From assembly GCA_917880885.1 (NCBI GenBank), contig OU862913.1, positions 3,658,001-3,722,000 of the forward strand: a stretch of 64,000 nt of DNA, in the 5' to 3' direction. Shown in pieces: positions 20,006-30,499 of this stretch. The DNA comes from Limnephilus marmoratus (Eukaryota; Arthropoda; Insecta; Trichoptera; Limnephilidae). Each line of letters begins with the position of its first letter. Within the stretch, counting starts at the first letter, position 1. Below the pieces are notes generated by a model that saw only the letters and a program-made list of their open reading frames with translations, was not told the DNA's origin and did not search any database. The translations under genes and the position numbers were made by a program.

Positions 20006-20290
20006 TATATTATGGAGCACAGTTACATAATTGCTTTATTATTGTGTCTTCTCTTTCTCTGTACACTTACTTTGTTTTATATTTAATTGTTTATATTCAT
20101 TCTGATTATTATTATTTCTGTTTTATCCACTACTACCATCTCCGCCTACTAACAATTGAACCTTGATTACGCATGCTGTAAACATTTTTAATTGGAGTGT
20201 TAATGTATATGTGCACATTTAAACGCAATAACATTGATGTAATTATTATTAACACTCTGTAAATGTTTCAAACAATAAATAAATAAATAT
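20006..20290 (+). other. LINE 3' UTR and tail
   Basis: AT-rich untranslated end finishing in AACAATAAATAAATAAATA at about 20269-20288, which is the 3' boundary of the LINE. Confidence 0.7.
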
Positions 20291-20361
20291 AGTAAAGTAG
20301 AAACTTTTCTTATAAATCAACAGCATGGTTTAGAGTAGGCAGGTCCACAACGACCAACTTA

Positions 20362-21594
20362 ATGGTTTTCACGGATTATGTCGCAAATACATTGGATAAC
20401 AACGAACAAGTAGACGTTTCGTATAACGATTTTGCTAAAGCTTTTGATAAAGTAGATCACCTCATATTACTAAAAAAGCTTGAATATTTTGGTCTCTCAT
20501 ATAGAATGCTTCTGTTCTTCCACAATTATTTATCTAACAGAAAACAATATGTAGTTTATGGGCAGTTTGCTTCAAAACCTTACTTCACAAACTCTGGGGT
20601 CCCGCAAGGGTCTAATTTAGGACCTCTATTATTTTCTATGTTTATAAATGATATAGCTCTGTTTATAAAATTTGTAAATTTTTTGTTATTTGCTGATGAT
20701 ATTAAACTTTATACCAATATAATGTCGAAAGCAGATTCTATTCGTTTACAAACCGATATCGACGGAATCGTAGAATGGAGTAATCTGAATAAACTCTATT
20801 TTAACAGCGGAAAGTGTACAATTATGTGCTATACAAGAGCTAGGAGTACTCTATATTATAACTACAAAATGTCTGGTACCTCGTTAAAACATATTTCACA
20901 AATGAGGGATTTAGGAATCACTTTTGACACACGCCTGACATTCCGTTCTCATATCGATTCGGTGTGCAACTCTGCGATGCGAATGCTAGGCTTTGTAATC
21001 TGCAACGCAAAATCTTTTTCCAACACAGCAGTCATAAAAATGCTCTACTTCACTCTGGTTTGTAGCATTCTCGAAAGTGGATCAGTAATATGGGGACCCG
21101 AAGATGTCCTATACGCAAATGATGTTCAAAAGGTGCAAAAAAAGTTCATGCGGTACCTGAACATGCGAGAGTTTGGGTACTACCCTTTGTTGTATCCCTC
21201 TGATTTTATCGCGGGAATGCTGGGACTAAATCGTCTCGACGTTAGGAGAAAAATTGCACACAAGCTGCTAAACGGGCACATTAGCAATCCTGATGTTCTG
21301 GAAAGGATTTCACTTTATGTCCCCGATAACTTCACCAGAGCAAGGCAACACAGACTTTTTACTGTTCCTAGAGGCAGGACCAACCTACCAATGGTCATGC
21401 CTCTGGGGAGAATGACCTCACTATTAAACCTTTCTTCTGAAATTGACATTTTTCAATCAAACTTCAATCATTTCAAGAGCGAAATAAAGGGGAGGCGTCT
21501 ACTAATATCTACAGGAATACCAAAAACTGAAAAAATCGAACTAATATATATGAGAATCAAAGTGTTGACGAATATCTACAGCTCAAACTGTTGA
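20362..21594 (+). pseudogene. LINE ORF2 C-terminal two-fifths (RT palm, thumb, C-terminus)
   Basis: 410 open codons. Motifs are SYNDFAKAFDKVDH (RT motif A), SGVPQGSNLGPLL (motif B), FADDIKLY (catalytic motif C), LGITFDTRL (motif D region) and the C-terminal FTRARQHRLF. A one-base deletion just upstream (about 20333) disconnects the HGFR-type motif. No endonuclease or ORF1 lies upstream, so this is a 5'-truncated, non-autonomous copy despite the clean frame. Confidence 0.85.
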
Positions 21595-22260
21595 TTAATA
21601 TCTATGAGAACCAAAGTGTTGACGAATATCTACAGCACTGGCAAGAGGTTGGATTTGCAATTGTGTATAGCATATTGGAATAACATAATATTTCGTATGC
21701 AGTTTAAAAAACTTAATTTATGAAAGTATGTATGTAAAAATCCCAAATATCGGACTATTGGACACATTTAGCTGATTAGTCCAACCTATGCTCTGTAGAT
21801 ATTAGTTCAACCTAAGCTCTGTACAAAGATATTCAAATACAGAAGGAGATATGCTATGGTGTCCGCGCAACTGTCACCGGACTACGCGCTAATTAGCGTA
21901 GTTTTCATACAAAAAGAATTTGTTCATTTCGTTGATTTTTTGAAAATGTGCATTAATATTGGTTAACAATATATTTTGAATAAGGAAAGAATTCGTTCCT
22001 TTAGTTTAACGTTCGTTTGGTTTATTCGTTAATTATTTGTTCTTTTAGTTTATTTGTTGATTGGTAAACAATATCGGCGACACCCGGAAGCGCAGACCCA
22101 CATAGTAAAAACAGCAGATAGCACATCTATTTATATTTCAATATCTTTGGCTCTGTAGATATTAATCAACACTCTGAAGTTCGTAGATATTAGTTCAACA
22201 TATGAGCTGTAGATATTCGTCAGACATACAGGCTGTAGATATTAGTATCTGGAGTCAATA
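21545..22260 (+). repeat. Short repeats in the LINE 3' UTR
   Basis: TATGAGAACCAAAGTGTTGA followed by CGAATATCTACAGC occurs at about 21548 and again at about 21603. Further on, CTGTAGATATTAGTTCAAC-like words recur near 21795, 21806, 22153, 22180, 22208 and 22230. The first pair is a tandem duplication across the end of ORF2. The later set looks like a degenerate array of one 20-30 bp unit. Confidence 0.6.
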
Positions 22261-22395
22261 AAGGTATTCTTTAGCACCTGTCATTATTAATGTACCTATA
22301 TAGTTAATGTATTACACTATTATCTAAAAATTGTGAAATGTAATTGGATATATATGTTAACTGTTTTTCACAATAAAAAAATGAATAAATAAAAT

Positions 22396-22785
22396 AAATG
22401 CTTTTACAAATGTCTCATAATTTTCTTACCCCAGTAAACAGCGACGAGCACACTCGAGAAACGCCTGCATTCGCCATGTATCTCAATGTGATAGTATAAG
22501 TTACTAAAACTGATCATATTATATGATTTGAATAAGCTTAAAATAAATTAAAATAATGCTTACCTATGAAACATAATACAATTGGGTTTATTCTTTTTTT
22601 CACTTCTATTTTTACACGTTTTCATAGCACAAGCCACCATTTTTGCCGCGTTATTTCGTAAAATGTAACGATGAGAGCTCGACGCACCGGTTAGCACAAA
22701 AATGATGACGTCATATTTTTAAGATTCAGCCGGTTCCAAATGGAACCGGTATGGGGAGGGGGAGATAATACGCTTTTATCACTTA
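22396..22785. other. Spacer with a small palindrome
   Basis: No gene was seen. CCGGTTCCAAATGGAACCGG near 22730-22749 is a perfect short palindrome, next to a GC-box-like GGGGAGGGGGAG. Confidence 0.5.
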
Positions 22786-23830
22786 GGGCACTGGAGGTTG
22801 CCCAAACTTTCCCTCGGCATTCTAAGGAAACAGATGGTTTCCTCCTTCACCGTACATGTCAGAACTCTAATTTTTATTTATAAAGAAGCTATTTTTTATT
22901 AAAATGACTCTAGACCTCCAATGTCCGGGCATAAATTGTTAGCAGGCAGTATGCGAGTGCGTACATGTTGTTAGTTATTTATTTCACAGTATCACGTCTC
23001 ATCTCCGCCACTGGATATAGCTGACAACAAAGTTTAATAATATAAAAGAAGAAATGTTAATAGAATTAAAAAAAATAATACTTATTATGATGAGATTGTA
23101 TGACTTAACCTAAGCAACTGAGTCGCAGTCGTCCGGCAGTCCCGCCGAGGATAAGCGGAGCCATCAGTCCAGTCGCAAGCGGGACTCGGTGTCCGCGCCC
23201 CTAAGTAGGCTTTCCGGTACGCCCCCGAAGAAAGTGTTGGAATTAAAGGGGGAAAGACCTGAAGACCCTAGGGATGAAAGTGAGCATCGGTTCACCGGAG
23301 GGAACCGGTCCGAAGCGGTTGGTCTTCAGGCCCGCTCATGGCTACGGGGGAGGCGCGGGCGGGTTATGCAACCGCTGCCTTGGGAGTCATCTCCTCAGTT
23401 GATGCACGGTCATAGGTCTTGTCCACCCCCTTGATGGGGTGTAAGACAATATCACTTAGGACAGGTCTACGTATGTTCATATGTCTATGAGTAGATACTA
23501 TATGTGTTTGTGCGTAGGTTTGTCTGCAGCTGCATGGCAGGCCGGATCGGGACAGAGTGGTTGTAGGAGTCCCCTTGACTTCTCCAGCGATATTCTCTCG
23601 GGACATCACCTTGCACTGCAGTGGGAGGGATGGATTCAAACATCTCTCACTCCTGAACACACTGACCCCAAGATTCCTACCCACCCCTTGATACCCCTTC
23701 ATACCCTCTTTTTCAGAACTTCCTCTCCTTTCTTTCCTAAAAAGACTAGAATTATTTTTCTCAGGGCCTCCTGTCTGACTGGTTTAAAAAAATAAAACAC
23801 GTGTGGGTATGCATTATGCATGTGTCCATA
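22786..23830 (+). repeat. Unidentified GC-rich dispersed repeat, copy A
   Basis: The copy shares, in order, GGTTTCCTCCTTCACCG, GACTCTAGACCTCCAATGTCC, a GTCCGCGCCC block, GGGGGAGGCGCGGG and CCACCCCCTT-ATGGGGTG with the minus strand of 36939-38117. Coding was examined: the best frame (23189-23434, 81 codons) and the frame homologous to copy B do not coincide, and the latter has stops. So this copy is not coding. Its class is unknown; the partner's 13-bp TSD suggests retroposition. Confidence 0.6.
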
Positions 23831-24205
23831 TAAAACTAACCTCGCGGAATAACCTTTGGAAAATGCAATAATTTTACTGTTTGCATCCGATGACGATGTT
23901 ATCATTAAATGACCTTCGAATAGTAATGACTAATTATCGAGTATTTCTAATAAATCTAACTTCGAACAGCAATGTGTAGGTAATAATAAATACCAATTAT
24001 CGATAATTACGAACGGAAAATTTACAAGCGCAATATCAAAACAATTCAATTAATACCACTGCAATTTTTTATTACTTTGAATCTCTGCTGTCATTTGTGT
24101 ATTCCCTGAAGTTGTAAAATATAGTCGTAATAACTACCTATATAATATAAATTTTTAATATTCTAAAAATTTTGAACAAAATGTTTTGTTATCGTGTGTT
24201 ACGTT
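23831..24205. other. Spacer, nothing recognised
   Basis: AT-rich and lacks credible open frames or repeats. Confidence 0.5.
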
Positions 24206-24209
24206 AAAT

Positions 24210-25250
24210 TTAAATTATTTTTTTTTTTTTTTTTTTTATTATTATTTGTTTATCTTAGAATTGCTACATATTATAATTTTACTGGTCTTCCATTAAAAGC
24301 CTTAGCTTGTGGATGGAAGAAGAGTTGACATTTCATATATTATGTACAAATACAGTCACGTGTACAGTTAATACAATGCAGTTAATACAGTTAATACATT
24401 TCATATAAGTACAATCACTATTTACTATAGTCATGTATTTCAATATATATATATATATATGTAGATGCAGTTAATACAGACACATGGCAATCAGACCCGT
24501 TAACTAAAATATGCAAACATATAATATGTATTCAGTAAGAAGAAAAACAAGTATGATTTTTAGTGTGACATTCTCTAAAATACTTTTTGATGGAGTTCAA
24601 CAATTGAACTTTGTTCCTAATGCTTCTGATTTCTATTGGTAGGTTATTGAAAAATAATTTTCCTTGGTGAGTATAATGGTGTTGGGCAAAAGAAGTGTTT
24701 AATTTGGGGCACACAAATACATGTTTAAGTCTAGTACGATTTTCAGTTATGAATGCGTATTTATCTTTTTCTTTTATAATTTGTACAATTGAATTTTTTA
24801 TAAATAAGTTTTTAAATGTTGGAACTTTGAATTCTTCGAATATGCGATCAGTTGGGAAGTCTAGAGGTTTTTTTAATATAATTTTTATTATTAGTTTTTG
24901 AACAATTTCTATGGGGGTCAGACTAGTTTTGTAAGCTGCTCCCCAACTGATAATGGCATACTGAAGAATAGACTGTACTAATGCGTAGTATATTGAGTAT
25001 AGATTTTTCGTTGATAAGAAGTTTCTTATCCGTAAGAATATATGAATTAACTTCCTAACTCTTTTTATTGTATGGCCGATGTGATCTTTCCATTTTAGGT
25101 TTTTATCTATGATTATTCCAAGATATGTAATTTTATCCGCTATTTTCAGAAGTGAACATTTTTGTTGGCAGTGATTATTTGAGAGAATTTGGCATTGCGC
25201 AAAAATATCCACTTTTAAATCCAACATTTAAATCATGCAGGCTACGAGGA
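24210..25250 (-). mobile_element. 5'-truncated LINE with poly(A) tail
   Basis: On the minus strand it ends in a poly(A) run (poly-T at about 24217-24238) and holds the last 231 codons of ORF2 (25227-24532): TYLGIIIDKNLKWKDHI, then YYALVQSILQYAIISWGAA, then TSFAQHHYTHQGKLFFNN. It lacks the RT catalytic core. Related to, but distinct from, the LINE at 25262-31440 just beyond it. Confidence 0.8.
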
Positions 25251-25654
25251 CAACCAGGGTTCAGGTTATATTATTATTTATTATTATTTATTTATTTGAT
25301 GCAATATTATTAACATTTTTTACATAATTCAGTGATGTTGGCCTCACTGGGTGTTTTACCCGTGCTGAGGCCTCCATTTCATATACAAAATTATACACAA
25401 TACATATAAATATATATATATATACATAATATTGGTGAAAGAAAGGAAAAAAGTAAATAAAAAAACATACGATTAAGATAAATTAAACTTAAAAATTAGA
25501 GATTTAGAATTAACGTAAAATTAAGAATAAATAATATATATATATATAATAAATATTATATAAGATTAAAAATGATATTTTTAATACGTGTTGTGTGTTT
25601 GTGGGTGGTTGTGTTTTATATTTGTTTTGTGTGTTACTTATATGTTTTGTTATT

Positions 25655-28636
25655 TTATGCTATTGTATTTTGGTAGTATTGTCTCTTTTGGTCTTTAATC
25701 CATTTTGTAATTTTGTGTCGGAATTTATTTTTGTTTTCCTCAATTTTATTTTCAAGTGTTAGACTGTTGAATGCTTTTATAGCGTGATATTGGTAATGTC
25801 TTTGTCCAAAGCTTGTATTTACCGTCGGAGTTTTTAAGTTTTCTTTGTATGCTTGTCTAACTGGTCTGTTTGTGATATTTTGTGTTTGTTGAAGGTTGTT
25901 TTTTTGGTCAAAAATGTAATTTAGTAGCGATTTAACATATAATTGTCGTATGTCTAGTACGTCACAGTGGTTGAATATTTGGTCTGTATCCGTAAGTCTA
26001 TGTTTTTTAAGGATTACCTTTAAGATCGTTTTCTGCGCAATTTCCAGATGTTCGATAGCTGAGTTTGTTGCTCCTCCCCAAGCAATTATTCCATATTCTA
26101 TTATAGACTGACATAGAGCAAAATATATTGTTTTCAGTTGTTGTATTTTGTATATGTTTCTTATGTTTAGGAAAATGTGTATCGTTTTGAGGAGTTTATT
26201 TGTGACTTGTTTGGTGTGATGTGTCCATCTAAGGTTATGGTCAATTATGATTCCTAGATACTTTATTTGTTCTTTTTGTTCTAGAGGAGGGCAAACGCAG
26301 ATGTTGGTGTTTAAACATTCGTGTATTTTTATGGTGTTTGTGTTATTTTTTGGCTGTCCTGTGCTATTTATACTGTACGTTGTGAATTTTGTTTTCGATA
26401 TGTTTAGTGTAAGCGTGTTTGAGTCGAGCCATGATTTCACTCGCGTGATTCCTAAATTCGCTATGTTGTATGCATTTTTCCAATCCTTAGATTTAAATAG
26501 TAAAACTGTGTCGTCTGCATAACTAACTATTTCACCGTCTATTTTCATGCTGCAAAGTTCATTAATGTAAATAGTGAAAAGAACGGGCCCTAGTATGCTT
26601 CCTTGTGGAACTCCATATGTAATTGGTAGTGGCTTGCTAATATGGTTGTTAATTTTTACTTGCTGTGTTCTGTTACTCATATAACTTTTTAATAGTTGGA
26701 GTTCCTTGCCTTTGATACCTATGTTTTCTAATTTTTTAAAAAGCGTTTGGTGGCAGATTGAATCGAAAGCTTTAGCTAAATCTAGGTATATCGCGATGCA
26801 TTTATACCCTTGATCTAAATTGCTATGTATATAGTCTATTGTACACGCCAAAGCTTCTTTTGTGCCTATTTTTTCTCTAAATCCATATTATTTTTCCGAG
26901 ATTAATTTATTTTCTTCCAGGTATATTATAATTTGGTTTTTTATTACTCTTTCGAAAATTTTTGAAAGCGAGTTTAACAGTGTGATAGGTCTATAGTTAG
27001 TTATTTGCATTTTGTCTCCGGATTTGTAAATAGGGATCACCAGTCCTTTTTTAAGAGTACTAGGGAAGCAGGAGTGTGTTATACTTAGATTGATTAAGTG
27101 TGTTATGGGTTTTAAAATTTCGGTTTTTATTATCTTAATGCAATCTGTCGTTATCTCATCTAATCCAGGAGCAATACGGTTTTTTAATGTGTTTATTATT
27201 TTGTCAATTTCCTCTTCCGAAGTTGTTTTTATTGCAAATCTGTGTTGTGTCGGTTGTGTATTGATGTTTGAGCTGTTTTTTTGTGTTATTGTGTTTGTGT
27301 TGAGAATTTTACGGTTCGCTAAGACTTTTCCTATACTTGCGAAGAAGTTATTTACATGATTTGCTATAGTTTCTTTATTTGTATTGGCGTCTACTTTTTT
27401 TGAGTTAATGTCTAGATGTTCGATTGAATTTTCTTGTTTGAATTTTTGTGTGTATGTAACTTCTTTCAATATTTTCCATATTTCCTTTGGGTTATTGTTT
27501 TCTTTTTTTTGAAGTTTTTCTCTAAAATACAACTCCTTAGCTACTCTAATAATTTTTGTGCAGATGTTTCTATATCTTTTGTAGTAATTAAGTTGTTGTA
27601 TGTCATACGGCGTATGTTTAATTTGTTTGTGAATTCTGTCTCGTTTACGAATACAGTTTAGTATTCCCTGTGTTATCCATAGTTTAATTTTTTTAGCTTT
27701 GTGTGTAAGTTTTACTTGTTTTAGAGTAGTGTTATTATTTATTTCTTGCGCTAAAATTGTTGTAAATTTGTCCCAGGCCTCTTCGACCTTCTCCATTTGG
27801 TATATTGTAGTCCAGTCTATTTTTTTGAGTTTTTCTTTTAAGTTTGTGTAGTCAATTATTTTTTTTGTGAATATTTTATGTTGGTTAGGTTTTGTGTTTT
27901 CGGTATCAATTGCTATCATATTCATGTAGTGATCTGTAATAGTGCTTTCAAGTACTATGGTTTTGGTTTTTAGTTTTGTTTTGATCATTATATGATCTAT
28001 ACAACTTTTTGTGTTGTGTGTGACTCGTGTTGGAACATTTATCGTTGGCTCCAGTCCATGCTGTGCTAGTATTGTTAGATATTCTAAGTTTTGTGGGTGT
28101 CCATTTTGTAGAGTGTTTATGTTTAGGTCTCCAATGATGATGATATTTTTGTGTTTGTTGATATCATTTAATGTATCATTAAGTGCAGTTAGGAAATTTG
28201 TAATATTATTTTTGGATGGAGATCTGTACATTGCAAAAATACACGTTTCTTTTTCATATGTTATTTGTAAGCAGTTGGAGTCTACGATATGTATTTCTTG
28301 GACGAATGTGTTTATTTTATCATTAGTGTATACGACTACGCCATCATTTTGATTTTTGTGTTTTTTTGTGTGGTGTGTGTTGTAGTGTTCAATTGTTTTT
28401 GGGATATATTTTTCATTCAACCAGCATTCTGTCAGCACAATTATATCGAAGTTATTATCTAGTTGTTCTAGGTATATAGTGAATTCTTCAAAATTTTTAT
28501 TAATCGATCTGATGTTTTGGTGCAATATTTTGATATTATTTTTTTCTTTTGTGGAATGGGTCCATAGATTAATGTCGTTTGTACTTATACAGTAGTGTTG
28601 GTTGTCCGAGTCTATATGTTCCATGTTTTCAGCCAT
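25655..28636 (-). pseudogene. LINE ORF2 (endonuclease plus reverse transcriptase), one nonsense codon
   Basis: About 993 codons with a single in-frame TAA at 26888-26890, where the related LINEs have Gln before the (Y/H)GFR motif; CAA to TAA is the simplest change. Endonuclease motifs: HQNIRSINKNF, TECWLN, IIIGDLNINTLQ, TDHYMNMIAI. RT motifs: YKSGDKMQITNYRPITLL, YLDLAKAFDSICHQ, GVPQGSILGPVLFTIYINEL, catalytic SYADDTVLLF, then KYLGIIIDHNLRW and the C-terminal FGQRHYQYHAIKAFN. No other break was seen, which makes this one of the best preserved LINE copies in the window. The start is chosen at 28636 because the preceding ORF's TGA overlaps it. Confidence 0.9.
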
Positions 28637-29861
28637 GTTGGTGAGTATTTGTGTAAGTGTATAATATAAGCATTAAATTAATTAAAATTAAATTGAGTCG
28701 ATGAACATAGATAAATTTTGGGAATGTAAATGATAATTCAGTTGGATTGACTATTTGGATAAATGTTATCGGTACAAAATTATCTAAAATAACTACAATA
28801 ATTAAGAGAATTAAGAATAATGCAAAGACAAAACGTATCAGGCTAATTGGAGGAATAAAGGAATAGAAATAATTTGCGATAGATAAGTTAATGATAAGCA
28901 TAGGAATATCCAATATGGACAGACAGATTATATGTTTTATAACAGGAAAAATAATTTCATTAGATAAAGGAATAAATAGAAATGTAGAAAATGAAAATTT
29001 TAAAAGGATTGCATACTTAGAGTGATTGGAAGGCTTATAATAAGACATTAAAAATTTATGGATGAAGTTGGTTGAAATAAGTGAAGGTACTGAAACGATT
29101 AGGAGAATAAATACTAAGATGACAAAAAAAATTGAGATATTACGATTTTTAAAATATAAGAAACGATTATAATAGTTTGGAGTAAAAAAACAATTTGAAC
29201 AATAAAATTTGTTTTTAAAAGAAATAAAATAATTTAGGAAATAAAAACAATTAGAACAATAAGATTTGTTGATAAAGTAGTTAAAATAATTTGGGTAATA
29301 AAAACATTTAGAACAATAAAATGTGATGTTAAAATAATTTGGGTAATAAAGACATTTAGAACAATAAAATGTGATGTTAAAATAATTAAAATAATTTGGG
29401 TAATAAAAACATTTAGAACAATAAAATGTGATGTTAAAATAATTAAAATAATTTGGGTAATAAAAACATTTAGAACAATAAAATGTGATGTTAAAATAAT
29501 TAAAATAATTTGGGTAATAAAAACATTTAGAACAATAAAATGTGATGTTAAAATAATTAAAATAATTTGGGTAATGAAAACATTTAGAACAATAAAATGT
29601 GATGTTAAAATAATTTGGGTAATAAAAACATTCAGAACAATAAAATGTGATGTTAAAATAATTAAAATAATTTGGGTAATAAAAACATTTAGAACAATAA
29701 AATTTGATGTTAAAATAATTTAGGTAATAAATACATGTAGTATAATAACATTTGAATGTAAAATACTTGGTATAAAAAGGTAATTTAGATAAATAGGTGT
29801 AAATAAGATCATGTAAGATAATTTGAGAAATGAGAATTTTAGGGGAATCATATAATTGCAA
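28629..29861 (-). CDS. LINE accessory ORF: ten CxxC modules plus hydrophobic segments
   Basis: I do not recognise this protein family. Residues about 55-235 are ten tandem modules of 16 or 19 residues of the form FYCSKCFYYPNYFNYFNIT, each with one CxxC pair. The first and last modules diverge but keep FYCSxC. The C-terminal half has several membrane-like stretches (FFVILVFILLIVSVPSLI; FALFLILLIIVVIL; LNLILINLMLIL). The stop TGA overlaps the ORF2 start as ATGGCTGA. Repeat units are 57 or 48 bp, so length changes keep the frame. In such T-rich sequence, chance stops would be expected every few tens of codons, so 410 open codons hints at selection. The low-complexity bias means coding is not proven. 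Confidence 0.5.
   Translation of the reverse strand: MQLYDSPKILISQIILHDLIYTYLSKLPFYTKYFTFKCYYTTCIYYLNYFNIKFYCSKCFYYPNYFNYFNITFYCSECFYYPNYFNITFYCSKCFHYPNYFNYFNITFYCSKCFYYPNYFNYFNITFYCSKCFYYPNYFNYFNITFYCSKCFYYPNYFNYFNITFYCSKCLYYPNYFNITFYCSKCFYYPNYFNYFINKSYCSNCFYFLNYFISFKNKFYCSNCFFTPNYYNRFLYFKNRNISIFFVILVFILLIVSVPSLISTNFIHKFLMSYYKPSNHSKYAILLKFSFSTFLFIPLSNEIIFPVIKHIICLSILDIPMLIINLSIANYFYSFIPPISLIRFVFALFLILLIIVVILDNFVPITFIQIVNPTELSFTFPKFIYVHRLNLILINLMLILYTYTNTHQHG
29280..29720. repeat. 57/48-bp tandem repeat inside the LINE
   Basis: About eight units, read on the plus strand as AATAAAATGTGATGTTAAAA... followed by TTTGGGTAATAAAAACATTT. Full units are 57 bp; three shorter ones lack a 9-bp TTAAAATAA block. 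Units are nearly identical in the middle and diverge at the edges, as expected for unequal exchange or slippage. Confidence 0.9.
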
Positions 29862-29937
29862 AATTATAAAAATTAAAATAAGTAAAATTAAGTGTAGTAA
29901 GTTAATATAGATAAGTATAGAAAATATAATTAAATGA

Positions 29938-30345
29938 TCAATATATATGATTTACAATTTGGGTTAAATATCGTAGGTAGATTGAATAAGCTTTGCTAAT
30001 TGAACAAAGTAAGTTCTTTTTATCGAGTAAAATTGTATAATATAAGTTTATAATAAAAGTGTAATAAAGGTGTATAATATAATATATGATAAAAGTGTGT
30101 AATACAAGTATTAAAATAATTAAAATTAAATTGAGTAAATGAACAATGATAGATTTAGGAAATATAAATAATAGATCAGTTCGATTAACGATTTGGATAA
30201 ATGTTATCGGTACTAAATTATCTAAAATAACTACAATAAGTAAGAGAATTAAGAATAGTGCAATTTGAAGAGAGAATAGGTTATTTTGTAGAATGTTTTT
30301 ACAGAATTTAGAATTTGAGGTTCTATAGTTAGTTTTAGCATCCAT
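29938..30345 (-). CDS. Hydrophobic LINE ORF, duplicate of the accessory ORF's C-terminus
   Basis: 135 codons starting MDAKTNYRTSNSKFCKN. The middle, ALFLILLLIVVILDNLVPITF, closely matches FALFLILLIIVVILDNFVPITF near the end of the 410-codon ORF. At DNA level about 160 bp (30105-30265) repeats 28660-28840 in the same orientation. So the spacer between ORF1 and ORF2 contains a direct duplication, perhaps arisen when the repeat array expanded. Whether this short ORF is translated is unknown; no conserved catalytic motif is visible. Confidence 0.35.
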   Translation of the reverse strand: MDAKTNYRTSNSKFCKNILQNNLFSLQIALFLILLLIVVILDNLVPITFIQIVNRTDLLFIFPKSIIVHLLNLILIILILVLHTFIIYYIIHLYYTFIINLYYTILLDKKNLLCSISKAYSIYLRYLTQIVNHIY

Positions 30346-30499
30346 TTTTACATATCACGTTTAAGAACAGTTTAAGAACAGTTTGACACTCGTAACCATC
30401 GGTTGAAGCTATTTTTAGATAATTGGTAGAATTATAGTTTTTTATAATTCTTGACTTATTAGATAGCTGACAACCGGTGGTGCGAGTGCCATGTACCGT

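Larger units (their letters stand above)
6636..20290 (+). mobile_element. Full-length LINE (Jockey/CR1 group) split by three DNA transposons
   Basis: Its pieces are a 5' UTR (about 6636-7135), ORF1 (10311-11225), ORF2 in three blocks (11300-11650, 16685-17803, 18584-20005) and a 3' UTR ending in an AATAAATAAATA tail (20265-20290). Removing the pogo (about 3.15 kb), Harbinger (about 5.0 kb) and hAT (about 0.77 kb) insertions leaves about 4.7 kb, a normal LINE length. The protein reading frame continues across each insertion point. The copy is dead: ORF2 has frameshifts near 11415 and 19010, apart from the insertions. Confidence 0.85.
20291..22395 (+). mobile_element. Second LINE, 5'-truncated
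   Basis: Begins abruptly within the RT region (INQQHGF...GRSTTTN) directly after the tail of the previous LINE. It carries an open RT-to-C-terminus frame and ends after a long 3' UTR near CACAATAAAAAAATGAATAAATAAAATAAATG (about 22370-22395). It is a different family from the preceding LINE (SGVPQGSNLGPLLFSMFIND; LLFADDIKLY). Confidence 0.8.

Noticed and set aside
23189..23795. Two plus-strand ORFs (81 and 104 codons) in the GC-rich repeat
   Set aside because: They do not correspond to the frame shared with the second copy, and no protein family was recognised.
29280..29720. CRISPR-like array
   Set aside because: Units are contiguous tandem repeats without unique spacers; the genome is eukaryotic.
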